Shown here piece by piece: positions 33,604 to 41,402 of a stretch of 64,000 nucleotides of DNA. Origin of the DNA: Streptomyces stelliscabiei (lineage in GTDB: Bacteria; Actinomycetota; Actinomycetes; Streptomycetales; Streptomycetaceae). Numbering within the stretch: the stretch's first letter is position 1; each line of letters opens with the position of its first letter. The notes under the pieces are model-generated. The model made no database searches, was not told where the DNA came from, and was given only the letters and a program-made list of their open reading frames with translations. Where the stretch lies: assembly GCF_014873495.1 (NCBI RefSeq), contig NZ_JADBGF010000001.1, positions 3,596,001-3,660,000 of the forward strand, given 5' to 3'. The position numbers and the translations under genes were made by a program.

Positions 33604-34986
33604 TCAGGCGCCCACGAGCCGGCCCGCGAGGTAGCCCTCGATCTGGTCCAGCGACACCCGCTCCTGCTTCATCGAGTCCCGCTCGCGCACAGTCACCGCG
33701 TTGTCGTCGAGCGTGTCGAAGTCGACGGTCACGCAGTACGGCGTACCGATCTCGTCCTGGCGCCGGTAGCGGCGGCCGATCGCACCCGCGTCGTCGAAGT
33801 CGATGTTCCAGTTCTGACGCAGCGCCGCGGCGAGCCCCTTCGCCTTCGGGGACAGCTCGGGGTTGCGGGAGAGCGGGAGCACCGCGACCTTCACCGGCGC
33901 GATGCGGTGGTCCAGGCGCAGCACGGTGCGCTTCTCCAGCTTGCCCTTGGCGTTGGGCGCCTCGTCCTCGGTGTAGGCGTCGAGCAGGAACGCCAGCATC
34001 GTGCGGCCGACACCGGCGGCCGGCTCGATGACGAACGGCGTGTACCGCTCGCTGGACTCCTGGTCGTAGTACGACAGGTCCTGGCCGGAGGCCTTGGAGT
34101 GGGCGGAGAGGTCGTAGTCGGTGCGGTTGGCGACGCCCTCCAGCTCACCCCACTCGTTGCCGCCGAACTGGAAGCGGTACTCGATGTCGGCGGTGCGCTT
34201 GGAGTAGTGGGAGAGCTTCTCGGCCGGGTGGTCGTACCAGCGCATGTTCTCCTCGCGCATGCCCAGACCGGTGTACCAGTTCCACCGCTCCTGCATCCAG
34301 TACTCCTGCCACTTCTCGTCCTCGCCCGGCTTGACGAAGAACTCCATCTCCATCTGCTCGAACTCGCGGGTGCGGAAGATGAAGTTGCCGGGCGTGATCT
34401 CGTTGCGGAAGGACTTGCCCATCTGGGCGATGCCGAACGGCGGCTTGCGGCGCGAAGTGGTCTGCACCTGGGCGAAGTTGGTGAAGATGCCCTGGGCGGT
34501 CTCGGGGCGCAGGTAGGCGACGGAGCCGGTGTCCTGGGTGGGGCCGAGGTGCGTGGAGAGCAGACCCGAGAACTGCTTGGGCTCGGTGAACTGGCCCTTG
34601 GTGCCGCAGTTGGGGCAGTTGACGTCCACGAGGCCGTTCTCCGGGAGACGGCCCTTCTTCGCCTCGTACGCCTCTTCCAGGTGGTCCGCGCGGAACCGCT
34701 TGTGGCAGGAGGTGCACTCGGTGAGCGGGTCGGAGAAGGTGGCGACGTGGCCGGAGGCGACCCAGACCTCGGGGGCCAGGATGACGGACGAGTCGATGCC
34801 GACCACGTCCTCGCGCGACGTCACCATGTAGCGCCACCACTGACGCTTGATGTTCTCCTTGAGCTCGACACCCAGCGGTCCGTAGTCCCAGGCGGCACGC
34901 TGACCGCCGTAGATCTCGCTGCACGGGAATACGAAGCCACGGCGCTTGCTCAGGCTGACGATGGTGTCGATCTTGTCGGCGGCCAC
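33604..34986 (-). CDS. glyS: Glycyl-tRNA synthetase (single-chain, class II)
   Basis: 460 residues; charges tRNA-Gly with glycine in the cytoplasm. The start is GTG 34986 ([18 protein letters not shown]) with AGAGAG upstream. Class II core motifs are visible: [22 protein letters not shown] near residue 18-40, a zinc-binding pair ([16 protein letters not shown]), [14 protein letters not shown] near 158, motif 2 FRNEITPG, and the C-terminal anticodon domain [10 protein letters not shown]. It is the eukaryote/archaeal-like homodimer type used by actinobacteria. Upstream, about 35038-35053, GAAGCG...CGCTTC can form a small hairpin in the 5' leader. Confidence 0.96.
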   Translation of the reverse strand: MAADKIDTIVSLSKRRGFVFPCSEIYGGQRAAWDYGPLGVELKENIKRQWWRYMVTSREDVVGIDSSVILAPEVWVASGHVATFSDPLTECTSCHKRFRADHLEEAYEAKKGRLPENGLVDVNCPNCGTKGQFTEPKQFSGLLSTHLGPTQDTGSVAYLRPETAQGIFTNFAQVQTTSRRKPPFGIAQMGKSFRNEITPGNFIFRTREFEQMEMEFFVKPGEDEKWQEYWMQERWNWYTGLGMREENMRWYDHPAEKLSHYSKRTADIEYRFQFGGNEWGELEGVANRTDYDLSAHSKASGQDLSYYDQESSERYTPFVIEPAAGVGRTMLAFLLDAYTEDEAPNAKGKLEKRTVLRLDHRIAPVKVAVLPLSRNPELSPKAKGLAAALRQNWNIDFDDAGAIGRRYRRQDEIGTPYCVTVDFDTLDDNAVTVRERDSMKQERVSLDQIEGYLAGRLVGA

Positions 34987-35176
34987 GGTGCTCTCTTCAT
35001 TACGACGACGGGCGACGAAGCGATGCGCTCCTGGAGGGAAGCGAACGCGCTTCAGAGCGAATGCCTCAGGTTACCGGCGGGGGCTGCCCTCCGATCAAAT
35101 CGGTTCGGAGAAGGAGACGGGAAGGAGGGGACGAGAGCCGGACAAAGGCCTTACCAAGGGCTTACCACCAGGCTTG

Positions 35177-35214
35177 TTGACAATCGTTTCCAGATAAGAT
35201 GAAAATGACTGTCA
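35177..35214 (+). promoter_or_regulatory. Promoter and Zur box of the zinc uptake operon
   Basis: TTGACA at 35177-35182 is followed after 18 bp by GAAAAT (35201-35206), placing transcription start at or near the ATG at 35214. Overlapping this, TGAAAATGACTGTCA (35200-35214) matches the actinobacterial Zur consensus TGaaAATGaTTTTCA at 13 of 15 positions by hand comparison. Zinc-loaded Zur bound here would block the promoter of znuACB. Confidence 0.75.
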
Positions 35215-36182
35215 TGAACGTACGACGACGCCCGCGTCCCCTCATATCCGGGACCGCCGCGGCGGTGGCCACCGCACTCGGCCTCGCCACCCTCTCGGCA
35301 TGCTCCACCGACAGCGCCGCCGCAGGCAACACGGACAAGTTCGACGTCGTCGCGTCGTTCTACCCGATGGCCTTCCTCGCCGAGCAGATCGGCGGGAAGC
35401 ACGTGCACGTCACCAGTCTGACCGAACCCGGCCAGGAGCCGCACGACCTGGAGATCAGCGCCAAGCAGACGGCCGCCCTCCAGGAGTCGGACGCCGTGCT
35501 CTACCTCAAGGGCCTGCAGCCCTCCGTCGACGACGCGGTCGCCCAGTCCGAGGTCGGGACGAAGATCGACGCCGCGACGCTGACCGCCATGGAGCACCAC
35601 GGCAACGAGGTCGGCGGCCACTCGGCCGAGCACGACGACCACGAGAACGAGGAGCTGGAGGGCAAGGACCCGCACATCTGGCTCGACCCCGTGAAGTACG
35701 CGGAGGTCGCCAAGGGGGTCGGCGCCGCCTTCGAGAAGGCCGACCCGGACCACGCCTCGACGTACAAGACCAACACCGAGGCCCTGGTCATGAAGCTGGG
35801 CGCGCTCGACGACCAGTTCGAGAACGGTCTGAAGAACACCGACACCAAGGTGTTCATCACCACCCACGCCGCCTTCGGCTACCTCGCCGAGCGCTACGGC
35901 CTCACCGAGGAGGCCATCTCCGGCCTCGACCCCGAGTCCGAGCCGAGTGGCGCGCGCGTCAAGGCACTTGAGACCATGGCGAAGGCCGACGGCGTGACCA
36001 CCGTGTTCTACGAGACACTGGTCAGCGACAAGACCGCGAAGACCATCGCCGCCGACGCGAACCTCAGGACCGACGTCCTCGACCCGATCGAGGGCATCAC
36101 CGCGAAGTCGCGCGGCAAGGACTACTTCGCGGTGCAGGAAGCCAACCTGAAGGCCCTCCGGACAGCCCTGGGAGCCACATGA
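35214..36182 (+). CDS. znuA: Zinc ABC transporter substrate-binding lipoprotein
   Basis: About 322 residues from ATG 35214, the start favoured because the earlier in-frame ATGs (35199, 35205) lie inside the promoter/Zur box. A lipoprotein signal ends in LSAC near residue 28-31. The mature part is a cluster 9 metal-binding protein: EPGQEPHDLE (first ligand His), a His/Asp/Glu loop HHGNEVGGHSAEHDDHENEE that recruits zinc, DPHIWLDP, THAAFGYLAERYG, and a C-terminal ligand segment near SGLDPESEPS. Membrane-anchored on the outside. First gene of znuACB with zur following. Confidence 0.94.
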   Translation: MNVRRRPRPLISGTAAAVATALGLATLSACSTDSAAAGNTDKFDVVASFYPMAFLAEQIGGKHVHVTSLTEPGQEPHDLEISAKQTAALQESDAVLYLKGLQPSVDDAVAQSEVGTKIDAATLTAMEHHGNEVGGHSAEHDDHENEELEGKDPHIWLDPVKYAEVAKGVGAAFEKADPDHASTYKTNTEALVMKLGALDDQFENGLKNTDTKVFITTHAAFGYLAERYGLTEEAISGLDPESEPSGARVKALETMAKADGVTTVFYETLVSDKTAKTIAADANLRTDVLDPIEGITAKSRGKDYFAVQEANLKALRTALGAT

Positions 36183-36210
36183 CCTCGTCGACCATCCGGA
36201 GGCAGCAGGC

Positions 36211-36978
36211 ATGACCGAGCCCGTCATCTCGTTGCGTGGCGTCCGCGCCGAACTGGGCTCGCGCACGGTCCTGCGCGGCATCGACCTCACCGTCCACCGC
36301 GGTGAGGTCGTCGCGCTGCTCGGCGCCAACGGCTCCGGCAAGTCCACCGCCGTCCGCACGGTGATCGGGCAGGTACCGGTGAGCGACGGCGAGATCGAGC
36401 TGTTCGGCACCCCGCGCCGCCGCTTCCGCGACTGGCGGCGCGTCGGGTACGTACCGCAGCGCACGACCGCGGCGGGCGGTGTCCCGGCGACCGTGACGGA
36501 GATCGTGGCCTCGGGCCGGCTCTCCCGCACCCGCCTCGGCATCCTGCGCAGGGCCGACCGCGAGGCGATCCGGCGCGCCCTGGAGCTGGTCGGCATGGCG
36601 GACCGCGCCAAGGACTCGGTGAACGCCCTCTCCGGCGGCCAGCACCAGCGCGTCCTCATCGCCCGCGCCCTCGCCTGCGAACCCGAGCTGCTGATCATGG
36701 ACGAGCCGATGGCGGGCGTCGACCTGGCCAGCCAGGAGGTCCTGGCCGCCACCCTGCGCGAGCAGGTCACCAAGGGCACGACGGTGCTGCTGGTCCTCCA
36801 CGAACTGGGTCCGCTGGAGCCGCTGATCGACCGCGCGGTCGTCCTGCGCGACGGCTGCGTCACCCACGACGGCCCGCCCCCGGAGGCGGTCGGCCAGCAC
36901 GCCCTGCCCGGCCACGACCACGTCCACCCGCACGCGGCCCCCGGCATCGAGCCGGTCCGCACCGGCCTGCTGAGCTGA
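36211..36978 (+). CDS. znuC: Zinc ABC transporter ATP-binding protein
   Basis: 255 residues. Walker A GANGSGKST near 43-51, Q-loop QRTTAAGG, signature LSGGQHQRVLIARAL, Walker B ELLIMDEPMAGVD and H-loop LVLHELG are all present. Located 28 bp after znuA and 13 bp before the permease. The C-terminal tail has several His (GQHALPGHDHVHPHAAPG), possibly metal-related. Energises zinc import with ZnuA and ZnuB. Confidence 0.94.
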   Translation: MTEPVISLRGVRAELGSRTVLRGIDLTVHRGEVVALLGANGSGKSTAVRTVIGQVPVSDGEIELFGTPRRRFRDWRRVGYVPQRTTAAGGVPATVTEIVASGRLSRTRLGILRRADREAIRRALELVGMADRAKDSVNALSGGQHQRVLIARALACEPELLIMDEPMAGVDLASQEVLAATLREQVTKGTTVLLVLHELGPLEPLIDRAVVLRDGCVTHDGPPPEAVGQHALPGHDHVHPHAAPGIEPVRTGLLS

Positions 36979-36991
36979 GAAGGCACCCACG

Positions 36992-37936
36992 ATGGACATC
37001 CTCGACTACGCCTTCATGCAGCGGGCCCTGCTGGCCGCCGTCCTCGTCGGCATCACCGCCCCCGCCATCGGCATCTACCTCGTCCAGCGCCGCCAGGCCC
37101 TCATGGGCGACGGCATCGGCCATGTCGCGATGACCGGCGTCGGCCTCGGCTTCATGCTGTCCTGGTCCCCGGTCTGGACGGCGACGCTCGTGTCCGTGGC
37201 CGGCGCGGTCCTGATGGAGCTGATCCGCTGGTACGGCAGGACGCGCGGCGACATCGCGCTCGCCATGCTCTTCTACGGCGGCATGGCGGGCGGTGTGATG
37301 CTCATCAACCTCGCGCCCGGCGGCACCAACGCCAACCTGATGTCGTTCCTCTTCGGCTCGCTGTCGACCGTGTCACAACAGGACATCACCGCGATCTGCG
37401 TCCTGGCCGCGTTCGTGATCGTGATGACGCTGGCCCTGCGGCGGCAGCTGTTCGCGGTCAGCCAGGACGAGGAGTTCGCCCGGGTCACCGGCCTGCCGGT
37501 GCGCGCGCTGAACCTGCTGACGGCGGTCACGGCGGCCGTCACCGTGACGGTCGCCATGCGCGTCGTCGGCCTGCTGCTGGTGTCCGCGCTGATGGTCGTC
37601 CCCGTCGCCGCCGCCCAGCAGCTCACCCGCAGTTTCGCGGCGACCTTCGCGGTCGCCGTCGCCATCGGGGTCTGCGTGACCATCGGCGGCACGGTCACCT
37701 CGTACTACCAGGACGTGCCGCCCGGCGCGACCATCGTGCTGCTCGCCATCGCCGCGTTCATGCTGCTCACCGCGCTGGCCACCCCGCTGGCCAGGCGGCG
37801 CGCGAAGGCTCTGGAGGCGCTGGCCGGCGACCCGGCGGAGTGCGGGATCGCGCAGACCGGCGCGGCCGAAGGAGCCGTAAGGACCAAGGACACGGTCCCG
37901 GCCAGCCGGGCCTCCGTCGAGGGGTCCACGGGCTGA
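36992..37936 (+). CDS. znuB: Zinc ABC transporter permease
   Basis: 314 residues with about eight membrane helices of the ABC-3 (metal) permease family; LVQRRQALMGDGIGHVAMTGVGLGF near 32-56 is the family signature, and MRVVGLLLVSALMVVPVAAAQ near 190-210 is typical of the coupling/helix region. Short spacing from znuC indicates one operon. The C-terminal ~45 residues are hydrophilic. Confidence 0.94.
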   Translation: MDILDYAFMQRALLAAVLVGITAPAIGIYLVQRRQALMGDGIGHVAMTGVGLGFMLSWSPVWTATLVSVAGAVLMELIRWYGRTRGDIALAMLFYGGMAGGVMLINLAPGGTNANLMSFLFGSLSTVSQQDITAICVLAAFVIVMTLALRRQLFAVSQDEEFARVTGLPVRALNLLTAVTAAVTVTVAMRVVGLLLVSALMVVPVAAAQQLTRSFAATFAVAVAIGVCVTIGGTVTSYYQDVPPGATIVLLAIAAFMLLTALATPLARRRAKALEALAGDPAECGIAQTGAAEGAVRTKDTVPASRASVEGSTG

Positions 37937-38014
37937 CCGGCGTCCGCGGCAACCCGGCCGGTGCGCGCGGGCTGGCACAATGGCCCCGCAAGACCGCTAC
38001 GTGAGGAGGCAACG

Positions 38015-38428
38015 GTGACGACCGCCGGACCCGTACGAGGTCGTTCCACCCGGCAGCGGGCGGCCGTGGCCGCGGCTCTCGACGAGGTCGACGAGTTCCG
38101 CAGCGCGCAGGAACTCCACGACATGCTCAAGCACAAGGGCGACTCGGTCGGGCTCACCACCGTGTACCGCACGCTCCAGTCCCTCGCCGACGCGGGCGAG
38201 GTCGACGTCCTGCGCACCTCCGACGGCGAGTCGGTGTACCGCCGCTGCTCCACCGGCGAGCACCACCACCACCTCGTCTGCCGCGTCTGCGGCAAGGCCG
38301 TGGAGGTGGAGGGCCCGGCGGTCGAGAAGTGGGCCGACGCGATCGCGGCGGAACACGGCTTCGTGAACGTGGCCCACACGGTGGAGATCTTCGGCACCTG
38401 CGAGGAGTGCGCGGCGAAGACCTCGTGA
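38015..38428 (+). CDS. zur: Fur-family zinc uptake regulator
   Basis: 137 residues from GTG 38015, with GTGAGGAGG seven bases upstream. Winged helix with SVGLTTVYRTLQSLADAGEVDVL, a GEHHHHLVCRVCGKAVEV metal-binding segment (CxxC and His cluster), and a C-terminal CEECAAK pair that completes the structural zinc site. The position directly after znuACB and the Zur box upstream of znuA identify it as Zur rather than Fur or Nur. It is the repressor of zinc uptake in zinc sufficiency. Confidence 0.93.
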   Translation: MTTAGPVRGRSTRQRAAVAAALDEVDEFRSAQELHDMLKHKGDSVGLTTVYRTLQSLADAGEVDVLRTSDGESVYRRCSTGEHHHHLVCRVCGKAVEVEGPAVEKWADAIAAEHGFVNVAHTVEIFGTCEECAAKTS

Positions 38429-38489
38429 GGCCGGCCGGGCCGCATCGGGCCCGGCCTCCCGGAGCCGGGCCCGGCCCGGCCCGCTCCGC

Positions 38490-38825
38490 CTAGGCCTTGC
38501 GGCCGAAGCAGCGCTCCAGCTCGTTCAGGTCGTAGAAGGCGCTGTGCCTCGACACCGGGCGGCAGCCGGCCTTGAAGGGCGTCTCCTTCTCGTTGTGGAG
38601 CGTCCGGACCACGTACGTGGAGCCCTTCCGGAAGACGTCCCACTGGATGTTCGCGCCCAGCGGAGCCACGTCCGCCCCGCGCCAGGGGCTGTCCGCGTAG
38701 GTGTACGGCCGCCCGGCGGTGGCACCCTTCGTGCTGCCCGGCAGGCCCATCAGCGCGGCGAGCGGGATGATCTCCTCGACGTGGGTGACTCCAGCTCCAC
38801 GTTCTCCCCACCGGCCTCGGCCAAG
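38490..38825 (-). pseudogene. 3' remnant of a secreted histidine-acid-phosphatase-like gene
   Basis: The last ~100 codons encode HVEEIIPLAALMGLPGS, TYADSPWRGADVAPLGANIQWD and NEKETPFKAGCRPV, ending in YDLNELERCFGR. This matches the C-terminal part of Streptomyces histidine-type phosphatases (two-domain acid phosphatases). No N-terminal RHG active-site domain or signal peptide exists: the frame is cut at the uppS stop. Just upstream, GENVEL is readable only in a different frame from VTHVEE, consistent with a one-base deletion near 38786. Convergent with zur. Non-functional on this evidence. Confidence 0.65.
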
Positions 38826-38827
38826 GG

Positions 38828-39664
38828 TCAGTCCTCCGTCCGGCCCTCCATGGCGAGCAGTTCCTCGTTCGGGATCGCGCCGCCGAAGCGGCGGTCGCGG
38901 GAGGCGAACTCCAGGCAGGCGCGCCACAGGTCACGGCGGTCGAAGTCGGGCCACAGCACGTCCTGGAAGACCATCTCGGCGTAGGCGCTCTGCCAGAGCA
39001 GGTAGTTGGAGGTGCGCTGTTCGCCGCTGGGGCGCAGGAAGAGGTCGACGTCCGGCATGTCCGGGTAGTAGAGGTACTTCGCGAAGGTCTTCTCGGTGAC
39101 CTTGGAGGGGTCGAGGCGGCCCGCGCGGATGTCCTCGGCGAGGGCCTGGGCCGCGTCGGCGATCTCGGCACGGCCGCCGTAGTTCATGCAGAAGTACAGC
39201 GTCAGCCGGTCGTTGTCCTTGGTCTGCTCCTGGGCGACCTGGAGTTCCTTGGCTACCGACTTCCACAGCTTGGGCATCCGGCCCACCCAGCGGACCCGGA
39301 TGCCCAGCGCGTCGAGCTGGTCGCGGGTCTTGCGGATGAAGTCGCGGTTGAAGTTCATGAGGAAGCGGACCTCGTCGGGCGAGCGCTTCCAGTTCTCGGT
39401 GGAGAAGGCGTAGAGGGAGATGTTGCGCACGCCGATCTCGACCGAGCCCTGCAGGACGTCCAGCACGCGCTCGGCACCGACCTTGTGGCCCTCGGTGCGC
39501 GGCAGCCCGCGCTCCTTGGCCCAGCGGCCGTTGCCGTCCATGACGATCGCCACGTGCTTGGGGATCAGCTCGCCGGGGAGCTTGGGCGGGCGGGCGCCGG
39601 ACGGATGCGGCGTCGGTGCCTCGTACTCGCGGCGCTGACGCCCCAGGAACCCGCGTACCACCAT
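38828..39664 (-). CDS. uppS: Isoprenyl (undecaprenyl) diphosphate synthase
   Basis: 278-residue cis-prenyltransferase that elongates farnesyl diphosphate with IPP to the C55 carrier lipid for peptidoglycan. [13 protein letters not shown] holds catalytic D43. [24 protein letters not shown] and the C-terminal [23 protein letters not shown] with WPDF are all diagnostic. ATG 39664 follows GAGGAGA. It lies between recO (upstream, same strand) and the phosphatase remnant, the usual recO-uppS neighbourhood of actinobacteria. Confidence 0.96.
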   Translation of the reverse strand: MVVRGFLGRQRREYEAPTPHPSGARPPKLPGELIPKHVAIVMDGNGRWAKERGLPRTEGHKVGAERVLDVLQGSVEIGVRNISLYAFSTENWKRSPDEVRFLMNFNRDFIRKTRDQLDALGIRVRWVGRMPKLWKSVAKELQVAQEQTKDNDRLTLYFCMNYGGRAEIADAAQALAEDIRAGRLDPSKVTEKTFAKYLYYPDMPDVDLFLRPSGEQRTSNYLLWQSAYAEMVFQDVLWPDFDRRDLWRACLEFASRDRRFGGAIPNEELLAMEGRTED

Positions 39665-39758
39665 GTGCTTCTCGTCTCCTCTGTGCTGCTCGACTCTGTG
39701 GTGCTCGACTGTGTGCTGCTGCTCGACGGCTGTGCCGTGCCGGACGGCCGCGTGCCGC

Positions 39759-40508
39759 CTACGACTTCTCCACGTACCGGAGGGAGCGCAGGCCGCGCTC
39801 CAGATGCCAGTGCAGATAGGCGGACACCAGCCCGCTGCCCTCCCGCACGTGCCGCGGCTCGCTCGCGTCCGCGGTCTCCCAGTCTCCCGTGAGCAGCGCG
39901 GCGAGCAGCCGCAGTGTCTGCGGTGAGGGTACGACGCTGCCGGGCATCCTGCAGTCCACGCAGACCGATCCCCCGGCGGCGACGGAGAAGAAGCGGTTCG
40001 GGCCGGGCATGCCGCACTTGGCGCAGTCGCCGAAGCTGGGGGCGTAGCCGTTGACGGCGAGCGAGCGCAGGAGGAAGGCGTCGAGGACGAGGTGCGGCGC
40101 GTGCTCGCCGCGGGCGAGGGTGCGCAGCCCGCCGACGAGCAGCAGGTACTGCTGCACGGCGGGCTCGCCCTCGTGGTCCGTGAACCGTTCGGCCGTCTCC
40201 AGCATGGCCGTCCCGGCGGTGTAGCGGGCGTAGTCGCTGACGATGCCGCCGCCGTAGGGGGCGATGGTCTCGCTCTGGGTGCACAGGGGCAGCCCGCGTC
40301 CGATCAGCTCGCTGCCCCGCGCGAAGAACTGCACGTCCACGTGCGAGAAGGGTTCGAGCCGCGCCCCGAACTTCGACTTGGTCCGCCGCACCCCCCGGGC
40401 CACCGCCCGCACCCGCCCGTGCCCCCGGGTGAGCAACGTGATGATCCGGTCCGCCTCACCGAGCTTCTGGGTACGCAGCACGACCCCGTCGTCACGGAAC
40501 AGACTCAT
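39759..40508 (-). CDS. recO: DNA repair protein RecO
   Basis: 249 residues; mediates RecA loading in the RecFOR pathway. ATG 40508 gives [28 protein letters not shown], the typical OB-fold start. [16 protein letters not shown] follows, with the C-terminal zinc finger CAKCGMPG ... [10 protein letters not shown]. The gap to uppS (39665-39758) is rich in TGTGCTGCTCGAC micro-repeats. Immediately upstream a decayed copy of the first ~25 codons exists (separate entry). Confidence 0.94.
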   Translation of the reverse strand: MSLFRDDGVVLRTQKLGEADRIITLLTRGHGRVRAVARGVRRTKSKFGARLEPFSHVDVQFFARGSELIGRGLPLCTQSETIAPYGGGIVSDYARYTAGTAMLETAERFTDHEGEPAVQQYLLLVGGLRTLARGEHAPHLVLDAFLLRSLAVNGYAPSFGDCAKCGMPGPNRFFSVAAGGSVCVDCRMPGSVVPSPQTLRLLAALLTGDWETADASEPRHVREGSGLVSAYLHWHLERGLRSLRYVEKS

Positions 40509-40559
40509 CGCCCACCCCCGCAGATCCCCCGCCGAGGGCACGGGGGCCGCCCCCCGGAA

Positions 40560-40636
40560 GACAGCAGCACGATCCGCTCCGCCGCACCCGGCTTGCGGGT
40601 GCGCGGGACGACGGGGGCGTCGCGGGACGGACTCAT
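40560..40636 (-). pseudogene. Decayed partial duplication of the recO 5' end
   Basis: Starting at an ATG at 40636, the leftward strand reads MSPSRDAPVVPRTRKPGAAE then RIVLL; recO starts [20 protein letters not shown] then RIITLL. Aligning without gaps over 75 bases I count about 54 identities. The copy begins 128 bp upstream of the recO ATG, runs out of similarity after ~25 codons, and is not in frame with recO in any useful way. Interpreted as an old tandem duplication. Confidence 0.7.
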
Positions 40637-40665
40637 GCCGCCCATTCTCGCCTACGGCCACCCCT

Positions 40666-40896
40666 TCAAGGGACCTCGCCCCGACTGCGGGCGTTCTCGT
40701 ACGCGGTCGCCGCGCGCAGCCGTTCTATGGTCGTGGCGGCCCGGACGGCGTCGGGGGCGCAGTCCCACTCCCTTCCGCCGCCGATCGGCCGCAGCTGGAC
40801 GTAGGGGCCCTCGTGGCCCATGACCCGGCCGACCCTGCCCGTGCGGGTGTCGACCGCGTAGGTGCCGACCGCCGGCTTCTTCCCGTGTCCGCTCAC
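40666..40896 (-). CDS. Small conserved Streptomyces protein, unknown function
   Basis: 76 residues from GTG 40896 (VSGHGKKPAVGTYAVDTRTG). It ends with AATAYENARSRGEVP after GPYVQLRPIGGGREWDCAPD. Similar short proteins (AVDTRTGRVGRVMG...GPYVQLRPxGGGxEWDC) are widespread in Streptomyces, often next to regulatory genes, with no known function. The longer in-frame N-terminus is Gly/Arg-rich and not conserved-looking, so the internal GTG is preferred. Confidence 0.7.
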   Translation of the reverse strand: MSGHGKKPAVGTYAVDTRTGRVGRVMGHEGPYVQLRPIGGGREWDCAPDAVRAATTIERLRAATAYENARSRGEVP

Positions 40897-41402
40897 CGCA
40901 GGGCCGCCGCCGAAATACCCGGTACCGACAGAACAATTCCTGCCTTTCCGGCCGTCCGCCGCAATTCCTCCACCGCTTCCTCCGCCTCTTCGACACGCCC
41001 GCCGAGTTCCGCCCGCCGGACCTTCTCCCGCCGCCTTCACGGTGCTCCCCCACACCGTCGAATTTCACTCTTCGCATCTCTCCGGTGACCCTTGGTGCCT
41101 AAACTCGGCGGCAGTCTGTCCCGTACAACTACGGGGCGGCGCGAAAGCGTTGGGTCGGGGTCGACGGACCTGGAAGGCCAGGGACGAGATCGGGCGCGGT
41201 CCTCACAGCATCGTCACAGGCGGTCCTCACATACGAGGGGAATCTCCGTGTTGTCCACCTAAGATTCCCTTTGGTTCCCCCGTTTTCCGACAACTCGTCG
41301 ACGCATCACGTGTCATGGGAAACCACTCGGCGTACATGAGCGTCGAGCACTGCGTGAGCAACCGCTGTCCCGGCGGTCCGAAAGCACGGAAGATGGGGAC
41401 CC
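40897..41402. promoter_or_regulatory. Regulatory region upstream of the AfsR/SARP gene
   Basis: A 506-bp gap. GGTCCTCACA occurs twice (41198-41207 and 41222-41231) with a third TCACAG between them; the first two TCACA units are exactly 11 bp apart and the third is 13 bp further, reminiscent of SARP direct-repeat sites. An AT-richer block (41255-41295) follows. No ORF in this stretch is convincing. Promoter and any autoregulatory site probably lie here. Confidence 0.4.

Noticed and set aside
34987..35198. T-box riboswitch upstream of glyS
   Set aside because: Only a small GAAGCG/CGCTTC hairpin is visible; no T-box sequence or specifier loop could be recognised.
40509..40661. In-frame N-terminal extension of RecO to 300 residues
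   Set aside because: The extension is non-conserved in character and is the out-of-frame trace of the duplicated recO start; ATG 40508 gives the normal family start.
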